DNA from: Paenibacillus_E sp964253085
Lineage (GTDB): Bacteria > Bacillota > Bacilli > Paenibacillales > NBRC-103111
Reading direction: 5' to 3'
Assembly (NCBI RefSeq): GCF_964253085.1
Contig: NZ_CAXUQH020000001.1
Coordinates: 2,356,001 to 2,420,000 of the forward strand
Length of the DNA stretch: 64,000 nt
The notes beneath the pieces are model-generated. The model did not search any database, was not told the DNA's origin, and saw nothing but the letters and a program-made list of their open reading frames with translations. The translations under genes were made by a program, and so were the position numbers. How positions within the stretch are numbered: the stretch's first letter is position 1; each line of letters begins with the position of its first letter. This document shows positions 53,069-61,489 of the stretch, in pieces.

Positions 53069-54520
53069 ATGACAAAAATAAATAGGCTGGCCAATTATAT
53101 CGGAGGCAAATGGATTCCTTCTTCCTCCGAACAACATGAACTCGTTACCAACCCTGCTACGGAAGAGCCATTGGCATATGTCCCTCTTTCATCAGCTGAA
53201 GATGTGCAGTTGGCAGTATGTGCAGCAAATGAGGCTTTTCTTGAATGGAGCAAAGTGCCTGTTCCTCGTCGTGCCAGAATCTTATTTAAATATCAAAATA
53301 TACTCATCCAGCATTGGGATGAACTCGCTCGGTTAATAACCCAAGAGAACGGAAAAAGCTATAGTGAAGCATACGGTGAGGTTCAGAGGGGGATTGAATG
53401 TGTTGAATTCGCATGCGGCGTCCCTACACTCATGATGGGCAGCGTGCTGCCTGATATCGCGACAGGTATAGAATCGAGCATGTATCGTTATCCGATTGGC
53501 GTTGTTGGCGGAATCACACCTTTCAATTTCCCAATGATGGTTCCGTGTTGGATGTTTCCTTTAGCTATTGCATGCGGCAATACATTTATTTTGAAGCCTT
53601 CGGAACGGACACCGCTACTCGCCGCCCGTCTTGCTGAATTATTTACAGCTGCTGGCCTGCCGGATGGCGTACTGAATATCATTAATGGCGGGAAGGACGT
53701 AGTCAACGAACTATTGAGCAATTCCGGGATTAGCGCGATTTCTTTTGTTGGTTCCCAATCTGTGGCGGAATACGTATATAAAACCGCTGCGGCATCTGGC
53801 AAAAGGGTGCAGGCGCTCGGAGGAGCCAAGAACCATTCAATTGTATTGCCGGATGCTGATCTGGGGCTTACGATTAAAGAAATTACTAGTGCTGCCTTCG
53901 GGTCTGCGGGTGAACGCTGTATGGCATGTTCGGTCGTAGTAGCCGTGGGTGAAGTTGCCGAATCGCTTGTTCAAGGTTTGAAAGAAGCGGCAAGTCAAAT
54001 CCTAATCGGTAACGGATTAGAACCCAATGTGTTTTTGGGTCCAGTCATCAGACAGTCACATAAGGAAAAAACCATTTCCTACATTGAACAAGGGGAAAAC
54101 GAAAATGCGGCATTGATTTTGGACGGACGTACCGCCAACGAAGCGAATAGAGTGGGTTATTTTGTGGGACCGACCATTTTCGATCATGTGAAGCCAGAGA
54201 TGACGATATGGCAGGATGAAATTTTTGCACCTGTTTTATCCGTTGTTCGGGTGGAAAGTATAGAAGAGGCGGTTGATTTGGCAAACCGTTCTGAATTTGC
54301 AAATGGGGCTTGTCTTTATTCCAATAGTGCCAAAGCAATCCGTTACTTCAGGGAAAACATGGATGCGGGTATGCTTGGTTTGAACGTAGGCGTTCCAGCT
54401 CCGATGGCATTTTTCCCGTTCTCGGGCTATAAGAAATCGTTCTACGGTGATTTACATGCAAATGGAAGAGACGGCGTTGAATTTTATACAAGGAAAAAAA
54501 TGGTCGTAGCTCGTTATTGA
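53069..54520 (+). CDS. Methylmalonate-semialdehyde dehydrogenase-like (MmsA/IolA type)
   Basis: 483-aa CoA-acylating aldehyde dehydrogenase. Family marks: NYIGGKWIPSSSEQHELVTN, PIGVVGGITPFNFPMMVPCW, and ALGGAKNHSIVLPDADLG, where the usual general-base Glu is absent, as in MmsA. Catalytic Cys284 is in GSAGERCMACS. Known members convert malonate or methylmalonate semialdehyde to acetyl- or propionyl-CoA. It is last in the LacI-controlled operon, placing a semialdehyde at the end of the pathway. No inositol genes are nearby, so iolA is not assigned. Confidence 0.87.
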   Translation: MTKINRLANYIGGKWIPSSSEQHELVTNPATEEPLAYVPLSSAEDVQLAVCAANEAFLEWSKVPVPRRARILFKYQNILIQHWDELARLITQENGKSYSEAYGEVQRGIECVEFACGVPTLMMGSVLPDIATGIESSMYRYPIGVVGGITPFNFPMMVPCWMFPLAIACGNTFILKPSERTPLLAARLAELFTAAGLPDGVLNIINGGKDVVNELLSNSGISAISFVGSQSVAEYVYKTAAASGKRVQALGGAKNHSIVLPDADLGLTIKEITSAAFGSAGERCMACSVVVAVGEVAESLVQGLKEAASQILIGNGLEPNVFLGPVIRQSHKEKTISYIEQGENENAALILDGRTANEANRVGYFVGPTIFDHVKPEMTIWQDEIFAPVLSVVRVESIEEAVDLANRSEFANGACLYSNSAKAIRYFRENMDAGMLGLNVGVPAPMAFFPFSGYKKSFYGDLHANGRDGVEFYTRKKMVVARY

Positions 54521-54601
54521 GAAATTTAGGTTAAAGACTTTTTGGTTGGCAAGAAGATTGCTCAAATTAACATTGTTTGTTACTTCTGCAAGGGTAAGCT
54601 T

Positions 54602-54617
54602 TCAGAGAATTGGATAA
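54602..54617 (+). promoter_or_regulatory. 16-bp element shared with 57493-57508 (copy 1)
   Basis: TCAGAGAATTGGATAA, one base different from the copy before the sensor kinase at 57606. It lies 85 bases before the response-regulator start, so the two halves of one two-component system may share control. Confidence 0.45.
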
Positions 54618-54701
54618 TTTTCAACTCGCTAGTTTGAAAGGAAATGCTCCTCGGGGAACGAAGATATAATTCATAGAAAAAAGGTGAGAGGAGGCTCTCA
54701 A

Positions 54702-55721
54702 ATGTACAATGTGCTTGTGGCAGAGGATGAGCATTGGATCCGCAGCGGTATCGTCGAGATGGTGGACCGGATCGGCGGGGGCTTTAAGGTAATCGGTGAG
54801 GCAGGAGATGGAGTAGAGGCTTGGAACATGATTCATGAGTTGTGTCCAACAGTCCTTATTACCGATATTATGATGCCGAAGATGGATGGGCTGTCTTTGA
54901 TCAAACAAATCGATGAAATCAAATTCCCTATAATTAGTATTATTATTAGTGGCTACGATAACTTCTCTTATGCTCAGCAGGGCATTCGTTACGGTGTATC
55001 GGAATATTTGCTAAAGCCGGTACGGGAAGACGTGCTAAAGGAAGCGCTGGAGAGATCTCTGCAGCGGCTGGAGTGGATGCATCCTGTCCATGATCAACTG
55101 ATGGGCATTAACACGTTTATGGACCGGATTCCAACGATGGATGTTCAGCAGATGATGGCGGAGCAGGGGCAGCTGGTGCAATCCATTTTGAAAAATAAAA
55201 GTTATCATCCCAGCTCTAAGCTCGGCTTGCTTAGCATCTTGGCCGGTAAGCTGAATGATTTGCTAGAGTACACGTATCCTGAATATCAGAAATCGGCTGT
55301 GCACGAAGAGCGCACGGAGGAAACGCTGAAAAAGCTTATTCAGCATCTAACAGAGACTTGGTGCCAATTCGACCAGCATCAGCATCATAAACGATCCTTC
55401 CGGCTCGTGATTAAGAAGGCAAGTGATTACGCAGAGAGGAGCTACATGCAGGAGATCAGTCTAACGCAGATCGCGGACTACTCCGGCCTTAGCGTGTCGC
55501 ATTTCAGCGCTTTGTTCAAGCAGCATACAGGGGATTCGTTCGTCAGCTATATGAACAAATTCCGCATCGAGAAGGCAAAGCAGCTGCTGCTTGAGCCGGA
55601 TCTGAAAGTATACCAGGTGGCAGATATGGTCGGCTTTTCGTCAATGCCTTATTTTAATCGGGTATTCAAAAATTTAACAGGCTTATCGCCGAATGAATAT
55701 AGAAAAGGCATGGGGATATGA
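54702..55721 (+). CDS. YesN-type response regulator, AraC output (sulfatase locus)
   Basis: 339-aa regulator: receiver domain with LVAEDEHWIRSG, phospho-Asp in LITDIMMPKMDG and Lys in YLLKPVREDV; the C-terminal AraC domain from about 240 (SLTQIADYSGLSVSHFSALF, VYQVADMVGFSSMPYFNRVF). ATG 54702 follows GGAGG by 7 bases; GTG 54684 precedes the site. Its likely partner kinase is at 57606, with a sulfatase gene between them, an unusual arrangement. The stop overlaps an ATGA start of a signal-peptide-like remnant. Confidence 0.9.
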   Translation: MYNVLVAEDEHWIRSGIVEMVDRIGGGFKVIGEAGDGVEAWNMIHELCPTVLITDIMMPKMDGLSLIKQIDEIKFPIISIIISGYDNFSYAQQGIRYGVSEYLLKPVREDVLKEALERSLQRLEWMHPVHDQLMGINTFMDRIPTMDVQQMMAEQGQLVQSILKNKSYHPSSKLGLLSILAGKLNDLLEYTYPEYQKSAVHEERTEETLKKLIQHLTETWCQFDQHQHHKRSFRLVIKKASDYAERSYMQEISLTQIADYSGLSVSHFSALFKQHTGDSFVSYMNKFRIEKAKQLLLEPDLKVYQVADMVGFSSMPYFNRVFKNLTGLSPNEYRKGMGI

Positions 55722-55804
55722 CACCTATGAAGAAGAGATGGCAGGTATGTTGCGCTTTACTGCTGCTGGCATCCCTTGTTTCTTGGTACACGCTATCAAA
55801 TTAG
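55718..55804 (+). pseudogene. Signal-peptide remnant coupled to the response regulator
   Basis: A 28-residue frame starts in an ATGA overlap with the regulator stop: MTPMKKRWQVCCALLLLASL, then VSWYTLSN-stop. It looks like an export signal whose mature part was deleted. An importer binding protein is otherwise missing in this locus, so it may be the stub of that gene (inference). Between 55805 and 55942 short unassignable frames such as SEKLTIK appear. Confidence 0.4.
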
Positions 55805-55942
55805 TATCGAAAGCGCCTGCAAGGTAGTTGAAGATGCCGCTGCGGCAAACGAGATGAGCGAAAAGCTTACGATCAAATGAAGGGGCGCTCTTCGAAGGAG
55901 AGGCTGGCCGTACGACCATCCTGAAAGAGTGATGAAAAGGCG

Positions 55943-55985
55943 GGCTGTTCAACCGGCTCAGGGCTGGCGGAGCAGCCTTTTTGGA
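55943..55985 (+). terminator. Terminator before sulfatase 1
   Basis: GGCTG-TC / GA-CAGCC-type stem (GGCTGTTC to GAGCAGCC) followed by TTTTTGG. It is followed closely by the 37-bp element. Confidence 0.6.
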
Positions 55986-56000
55986 TTATCCCGGTATCGC

Positions 56001-56037
56001 AAATCAGAGGATTGTGTAACGACATATGGAAGCGGAA
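56001..56037 (+). promoter_or_regulatory. 37-bp element shared with 59553-59589 (copy 1)
   Basis: Starts AAATCAGAGGAT and continues GTGTAACGAC; 33 of 37 bases match the copy before the permease operon. Both copies sit directly after a terminator and 54-65 bases before the first start codon, the place of a promoter/operator. The regulator at 54702 is the obvious candidate to bind. Confidence 0.65.
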
Positions 56038-56101
56038 TCAATATCATGAAGTCAGAGCAAGCTGCAGTTATTACTACTTTCGAAGAAAAGAGGAACCGTT
56101 T

Positions 56102-57421
56102 ATGAAAAATGTCATGATGATCACGACAGATCAACAAAATTTAGATGCTATGGGCTGTGTCAATCCCAGTTACTATACCCCAAATCTGGATAGATTTGTA
56201 GATCGCAGCGTACGATTCACGGGCGTAATTTCTACCTCTGCACAGTGCTCGCCGTCACGGGCCACGTGGATGACGGGGAAATACCCACATCAGGTTGGCG
56301 TCAATAATATAGGTCATGTGCTAGATCCTAAGGAATGGGGCATCGCGAAAGACTTTAATCAGGCCGGTTATGAGACCGTTTACCTAGGCAAGTGGCATTT
56401 GGGGTTGTCTCCGGCGGATCACGAATTCCAAATAACAGATTACGGGTTGGACGGCTTTGAGCTGGGCGTGGCGAACAAGAACCCCCGGTATCACAGCCAT
56501 AAGGATGCGATGACAACTGCGAAGGCGCTGAATTATTTGGAGGACTATGATGGCTGTAAGCCGTTCTTTATGGCACTGAACTGGTTTATGCCGCATCCGA
56601 ACGTACCGGTTGACGGACCTTTTGAGCGGATTGATCCATATGCGGAACAGTTCCCGCTGGAGGTTATGCCCGTCCCGACCAGCTATTATCTGGATGACCT
56701 GTCGACCAAGCCTGCCTTTCAGCAGGAACGCTCCCGGACTGGCGAGTCCGATCTTACGGAGGAGTTGGTGCGGCGTGACGCTCAGCATTATCGTTCCATG
56801 CTGAAGCTGATGGATGAGAACCTTGGCCGCATCATGGAAAAGTTAGAAGCGAAGGGGCTGCTCGATAGCACCGCTATTCTGTTTACAACGGATCATGGCG
56901 ATATGCAGGGAGCGCATAAGCTAAGGCTGAAGGGTGTTCTCCCGTATAAAGAGCTTTATAACGTACCTGTTATTCTGCATGTTCCCTGGGCTAACCCTGC
57001 TCGCAAGGTCATCCCAGATCTCGTGTCAAGTAGCGCCGTGACCGGAACGCTGCTGGATGCTGTCGGCATTGAGGTGCCAGCCGAATGCGAAGGTGGCTCG
57101 CTGATGCCACATCTTGCGCTGGCTCAGCCCCCGTCAGAGCAGCTCGTCTTCTTCGAGCATTATAAGGCCTATTGGGGATATCATCCTTTCCGTGGCGCGC
57201 AAACGCCGGAGTGGAAGTATGTGTACTACTATGAAGAGGATATAGAAGAGATGTACAACCTTAAGCAGGATCCGGACGAATTAGTTAACGTGGCAGGAAG
57301 GCCGGAAGCGGAGGAGGCGCGCCGTTCACTTCGCCAAGTCGTTGATGCTTGGTGGGAAGCGACAGGAGGATTATCCAAGCCTCCGATTCAAGATACCGTG
57401 AGTAAATGGGGGGAGGGCTGA
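56102..57421 (+). CDS. Sulfatase 1 (formylglycine-type, cytoplasmic)
   Basis: 439-aa type-I sulfatase. N-terminal metal-site residues MMITTDQQN, the sulfatase signature SAQCSPSRATWMTGKYP with Cys49 as the residue converted to formylglycine, and later LGKWHLG and TTDHGDMQGAHKLRLKG complete the calcium and sulfate site. No signal peptide is seen, so it acts inside the cell on imported sulfated sugars. ATG 56102 follows GAGGA; an in-frame TTG at 56012 adds 30 unrelated residues and is rejected. No formylglycine-generating enzyme is encoded in the window. Confidence 0.9.
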   Translation: MKNVMMITTDQQNLDAMGCVNPSYYTPNLDRFVDRSVRFTGVISTSAQCSPSRATWMTGKYPHQVGVNNIGHVLDPKEWGIAKDFNQAGYETVYLGKWHLGLSPADHEFQITDYGLDGFELGVANKNPRYHSHKDAMTTAKALNYLEDYDGCKPFFMALNWFMPHPNVPVDGPFERIDPYAEQFPLEVMPVPTSYYLDDLSTKPAFQQERSRTGESDLTEELVRRDAQHYRSMLKLMDENLGRIMEKLEAKGLLDSTAILFTTDHGDMQGAHKLRLKGVLPYKELYNVPVILHVPWANPARKVIPDLVSSSAVTGTLLDAVGIEVPAECEGGSLMPHLALAQPPSEQLVFFEHYKAYWGYHPFRGAQTPEWKYVYYYEEDIEEMYNLKQDPDELVNVAGRPEAEEARRSLRQVVDAWWEATGGLSKPPIQDTVSKWGEG

Positions 57422-57441
57422 TCTAACCCTTCATAGACAGA

Positions 57442-57480
57442 AAGGATGTTATCCTAACCGATGACATCTTTTATTTTTTC
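57442..57480 (+). terminator. Terminator after sulfatase 1
   Basis: AAGGATGTTATC / GATGACATCTTTT stem (G-T pairs) followed by TATTTTTTC. Confidence 0.7.
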
Positions 57481-57492
57481 AGGGATAACTTA

Positions 57493-57508
57493 TCAGAAAA
57501 TTGGATAA
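57493..57508 (+). promoter_or_regulatory. 16-bp element shared with 54602-54617 (copy 2)
   Basis: TCAGAAAATTGGATAA, upstream of the sensor kinase. One mismatch to copy 1. Confidence 0.45.
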
Positions 57509-57605
57509 ATGTTAATCAATTGTGTAAAGAGGGATATGCTTGTTGTAGAAAGAACATGTACAGATAGACGTGTATTAAATGAAAAATAGTAAAGGTATGG
57601 TTCCT

Positions 57606-59441
57606 ATGAGACAATTTTGGATTCGCTTTCCAATCAAAGTGAGCATGGTCGTATTATTTTTGGCGATCAGTCTGTTGTCAATGATTCTAATGGGGATCAT
57701 CTCCCACATCAACTACAGCAACACAGTGAAGAAGGATTTCCATACGGTCACGGACGAAGCGACGAAACGTCTGAATCATCATATCGAATTTTATATTGAG
57801 CAGCTGTCCAAGACAACAAAGACACTAGTGAAGGAGGAACTCATTCAGAGCTGGTTTGAAGGGAGCCGGCCCATCACTATATTTGAGACCGATGAAATTG
57901 AAGCCATGCTACGGCGTCATGTAACGTTGAATTACACTGAAGTGGCTGGGATGTTCCTCCTGTCGACGGACAAGCGGGTACTTGCTATGCGCAGCTTCCA
58001 GTCATCAACGGTAGTTTTTAGTGCTGAGCCTTGGTATTCCGTCCCTTTTTCCGAGCAGCGCGTCCTTATTCCGACCCATACCATTACGTACCCGCAGCAA
58101 ACCGGCATGTCTGTCATTTCTCTGATGAATCCGGTCTACAGCAGCTCCAGTCTGGCTCCGCTCGGTTTTATCGTTATGGATATAGGGCTTCAAGAAATAG
58201 AAGCTACCTTTGAGCGCTCAAAATTAGGTGAGTCGGGACAGTTTATGCTGCTATCGCATGACGATACGATCGTTTATCATCCTGTAAAGGAATGGCGCGG
58301 CCGCAAGCTTGTCGATACGCCCTTGCGTCAAATCGCCACACCGTCCGAAGGCGGGGTGAGCACTCAAGTTTACAACGGGGAAAAGGTGCTCGTCTCAACA
58401 AGCAACTCCACAGTGTTAGGTTGGCGTGTTATGGCTATCATGCCGTTTGATGAGATGGCCAGCGGTCTTTATGCGGCGCGCAATTCCACCTTCCTTGCGT
58501 TTGCGCTCATAGCGGTTATGGTCATTTTTCTGGTACCGCTCGTCTCCAATCTATTCGTTAGACCGGTACTTCATCTTAAGCAGAATATGAACCGGGTGTC
58601 TCAAGGCGATTATAAGACAAGGGCTGAATTCTTGCAGGGGAAGAATGAATTCCAGAAGCTCAATTACAGCTTTAATAAAATGGTCGAGCAGCTGGACGAA
58701 CAGTTGAATACGATTTCCGACCTAAAGCTGCAGGATGTGCATACGCGTCTGCGCCAGAAGGAGGCTTATATTAAGGCTCTCCAAAATCAAATCAATCCAC
58801 ATCTGCTGTATAATTCGCTGGATGTCATCAAGAGTATTGGGTATCTCCACGGGGATGACCTCGTCGTGAATATGGCCGCCAATCTTGCAGATGTTTACCG
58901 CTATACGGCCAAAATTTCGGATCATGAAGTGACCTTGAAGGAAGAGCTCATGATCTTGGAAAAGTACCTTGAGATTACCCATATCCGCTTTCCGAAAAAG
59001 TTTTTCAGCCAAATCACGGTGCATCCGAAATTCCATGATTGCCGGATTGTGAAGCTCACGGCCCAGCCGCTCGTCGAAAATGCCGTGAAATATGCGGTTG
59101 AACCGAGGGCAGGGGATGCTGCAATTTTGGTCAGCGCGTATGACGATAAGGATGACTTAGTGATTGAAATTGCTGACAATGGGCAAGGCATTTCGGAGGA
59201 GAAAATGGCCGAGCTTGCCCAAGAACTGGAGAAAATATCGGAGCATGTGAACAATCAGGAGTTCATACAGACGGAATCGCTTGGCATCCGCAACGTACAC
59301 ACCCGCTTATATTTAAAATACGGGGAAGGCTACGGTCTAAGCTTGTCATCCTTTCCTGACCGCGGCACCGTTATTTCGATTCGCATTCCTCTCACCTATA
59401 AAGGTGCCAGCCATTGTGAAAAGATCAGTGATTTGAGCTAG
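57606..59441 (+). CDS. YesM-type sensor histidine kinase (sulfatase locus)
   Basis: About 611-aa membrane kinase. Membrane segment at about residues 10-32 (VSMVVLFLAISLLSMILMGI), Cache-type extracellular sensor, second membrane segment near 295-315 (FLAFALIAVMVIFLVPLV), HAMP (NMNRVSQGDYKTRAEF), phosphoacceptor segment QNQINPHLLYNSLD, and HATPase boxes QPLVENAVKYAVEP and ADNGQGISE. The start is uncertain: ATG 57579 has no ribosome site, while ATG 57606 follows AAAGG by about 10 bases; 57606 is given. It likely signals to the regulator at 54702 and controls the sulfatase and permease genes. Confidence 0.9.
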   Translation: MRQFWIRFPIKVSMVVLFLAISLLSMILMGIISHINYSNTVKKDFHTVTDEATKRLNHHIEFYIEQLSKTTKTLVKEELIQSWFEGSRPITIFETDEIEAMLRRHVTLNYTEVAGMFLLSTDKRVLAMRSFQSSTVVFSAEPWYSVPFSEQRVLIPTHTITYPQQTGMSVISLMNPVYSSSSLAPLGFIVMDIGLQEIEATFERSKLGESGQFMLLSHDDTIVYHPVKEWRGRKLVDTPLRQIATPSEGGVSTQVYNGEKVLVSTSNSTVLGWRVMAIMPFDEMASGLYAARNSTFLAFALIAVMVIFLVPLVSNLFVRPVLHLKQNMNRVSQGDYKTRAEFLQGKNEFQKLNYSFNKMVEQLDEQLNTISDLKLQDVHTRLRQKEAYIKALQNQINPHLLYNSLDVIKSIGYLHGDDLVVNMAANLADVYRYTAKISDHEVTLKEELMILEKYLEITHIRFPKKFFSQITVHPKFHDCRIVKLTAQPLVENAVKYAVEPRAGDAAILVSAYDDKDDLVIEIADNGQGISEEKMAELAQELEKISEHVNNQEFIQTESLGIRNVHTRLYLKYGEGYGLSLSSFPDRGTVISIRIPLTYKGASHCEKISDLS

Positions 59442-59484
59442 ATTCAGGACGAACAACATTCCCACAACTGCAGAGCTGATTCTA

Positions 59485-59525
59485 AGGCTGCTCCACCGGA
59501 TGTACCCGGAGGGCGGCCTTTTTCT
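59485..59525 (+). terminator. Terminator after sensor kinase
   Basis: AGGCTGCTCC-CCGG / CCGGAGGGCGGCCT stem followed by TTTTTC. Confidence 0.75.
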
Positions 59526-59552
59526 TGTCCGATTTATCGTCGCGTGGTTTAG

Positions 59553-59589
59553 AAATCAGAGGATCGTGTAACGACGAATGAAAGCGGAA
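59553..59589 (+). promoter_or_regulatory. 37-bp element shared with 56001-56037 (copy 2)
   Basis: AAATCAGAGGATCGTGTAAC followed by GACGAATGAAAGCGGAA. It lies 54 bases before the permease start and just after a terminator, mirroring copy 1. Confidence 0.65.
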
Positions 59590-59642
59590 CTATTATGATG
59601 TTGCTATATCAAATAACATGCTTCATGCAGGAGGGAAACAAC

Positions 59643-60599
59643 ATGCAGGGGGATTCCACAGTAAAGCTTGTGAAGCCTAAGGCGACAGCGCTCAGAAAGT
59701 CGCAGTTAAAGGAATGGAAGAGAGGTCTTCCGTTATATCTGATGATTATGCCGGGATTGTTATTTTTCCTCATTTTCCGCTATTTGCCGATGGGAGGAAT
59801 CGTTATTGCTTTTCAGGAGTACAATCCGTTCGGCGGTTTCTTGGGAAGCGAGTGGGTAGGCTTCGCCCACTTTGAACGGCTGTTCGGAGAGCCGGATTTT
59901 TGGACGTTGTTAAAGAACACCCTTATCTTAAGTGCATTAAATTTGTTCCTGTTTTTCCCGGCTCCCGTGCTGATCGCCGTTTTCTTGAATGAGGTGCGGA
60001 TGAAATGGTTTAAGAAATTTGTGCAAACGGCTATCTACATGCCGCACTTTCTGTCATGGGTTGTCGTCGTGGGGATTACCGTGATTTTGTTCGCGACACA
60101 AGAAGGAGCTATAAACAAAGGATTAGCTGGAGCTGGCTTTGAACGGATCGAGATTATGACAGACCCGAATTATTTCCGAATCGTGTACATTTTGCAGAGC
60201 ATTTGGAAGGAAGCTGGATGGAATGCGGTGATCTTCCTGGCCGCGCTTGCCTCCATCGATCCTACGTTGTATGAGGCAGCCGTTGTCGACGGTGCTAACC
60301 GCTGGAAGCAGCTTTGGCACATTACCCTTCCTGCATTAAAAGGGACGATTATCATCCTGTTTATTCTAAGATTGGGTCATATCATGGACATTGGCTTCGA
60401 GCATATTTACTTGATGCAAAATTCGCTTAACCTGTCGGTTTCTGATGTGTTCGATACGTATGTATACCGCTCTGGCGTTCTGCAAGGCGAATTCAGCTAT
60501 ACAACGGCTGTGGGGCTTTTCAAATCGGTCGTAGGCTTAGTCTTGATTTTGCTGGCTAACAAGCTTTCCAAAAAAGCAGGAGAAGAGGGGGTTTACTAA
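59643..60599 (+). CDS. Sugar ABC transporter permease, LplB type (operon 4)
   Basis: 318-aa permease: YLMIMPGLLFFLIFRYLPMG, EAA loop EAAVVDGANRWKQLWHI, C-terminal KKAGEEGVY. ATG 59643 follows GCAGGAGGG by 7 bases; an in-frame ATG at 59595 lies before that site. It closely resembles the permease at 593 (same SVSDVFDTYVYR-type end), suggesting paralogy. Next to two sulfatases it probably imports sulfated oligosaccharides. The binding lipoprotein expected in this operon is absent. Confidence 0.9.
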   Translation: MQGDSTVKLVKPKATALRKSQLKEWKRGLPLYLMIMPGLLFFLIFRYLPMGGIVIAFQEYNPFGGFLGSEWVGFAHFERLFGEPDFWTLLKNTLILSALNLFLFFPAPVLIAVFLNEVRMKWFKKFVQTAIYMPHFLSWVVVVGITVILFATQEGAINKGLAGAGFERIEIMTDPNYFRIVYILQSIWKEAGWNAVIFLAALASIDPTLYEAAVVDGANRWKQLWHITLPALKGTIIILFILRLGHIMDIGFEHIYLMQNSLNLSVSDVFDTYVYRSGVLQGEFSYTTAVGLFKSVVGLVLILLANKLSKKAGEEGVY

Positions 60600-60600
60600 A

Positions 60601-61470
60601 ATGAATACATTTGATTCGCGTGGGAAGGACCCCGTTTTTACCGGATTAATTTATAGCCTGCTTATCATTTCGCTATTAGCCATTCTAGTGCCATTCGTGT
60701 ATGTGGTTGCCAGCTCCTTTGCAACAGAGCATGAATTTGTGTCCCGTGGATTTTTCATCGTACCACATGAATGGACCATAGAAGCCTACGGTTATTTATT
60801 CAACAACGAAAACTTTATGAGGGCCTTCGGAAATGCCGTCACCATTACGGTAACCGGCACTTCCATCAACATCCTGCTTACAAGCTTGATGGCTTACGGC
60901 TTATCGAAAAGCTGGCTGAAGGGCCGCCGAACCATGAATTTCATGATTCTGTTCTCGATGATTTTCGCCGGAGGTATGATTCCGACGTATCTCGTTGTAA
61001 AGGAGCTTGGGCTTCTCAATAGCTATTGGGCGCTGTATCTGACAACAGCCATTGCACCGTTCAACCTGATCGTCATGCGCAGCTTCTTTCAAAATATTCC
61101 TTCCGAACTGGAGGAATCGGCTCGTATCGATGGCTGCTCCGAATTCCGCTTGTTCTGGCAAATCGTGATTCCGTTGTCGATGCCTGCTGTCGCTACATTT
61201 ACGCTGTTCTACGCGGTTCAAAACTGGAACACTTACTTTCACGCGGTTCTTTTCCTTAACAACTCGTCGGATATGCCGCTGCAAGTGTTTTTGCGACAAA
61301 TGCTGCTTGAGTCAGATTCCAGTATGGAAGACGGTGCAGGGGGCTTTGCTTACACCCCGGCCGTTAAGATGGCGGCAGTCCTGATTACGGCAGCTCCGCT
61401 GCTGGCTGTATATCCGTTTATGCAAAAGTATTTCAATAAAGGCATGTTGATGGGCTCGGTAAAGGGCTAA
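60601..61470 (+). CDS. Sugar ABC transporter permease, LplC type (operon 4)
   Basis: 289-aa permease starting 1 base after the partner's stop; the ribosome site GAGGGGG is inside the end of that gene. Landmarks: AILVPFVYVVASSFATEHEF, IFAGGMIPTYLVVKELGLLN, EAA loop EESARIDGCSEFRLFWQ, end KGMLMGSVKG. It directly precedes sulfatase 2, so import and desulfation are co-expressed. Confidence 0.9.
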   Translation: MNTFDSRGKDPVFTGLIYSLLIISLLAILVPFVYVVASSFATEHEFVSRGFFIVPHEWTIEAYGYLFNNENFMRAFGNAVTITVTGTSINILLTSLMAYGLSKSWLKGRRTMNFMILFSMIFAGGMIPTYLVVKELGLLNSYWALYLTTAIAPFNLIVMRSFFQNIPSELEESARIDGCSEFRLFWQIVIPLSMPAVATFTLFYAVQNWNTYFHAVLFLNNSSDMPLQVFLRQMLLESDSSMEDGAGGFAYTPAVKMAAVLITAAPLLAVYPFMQKYFNKGMLMGSVKG

Positions 61471-61489
61471 ACAATGAGGTGAGATTATT

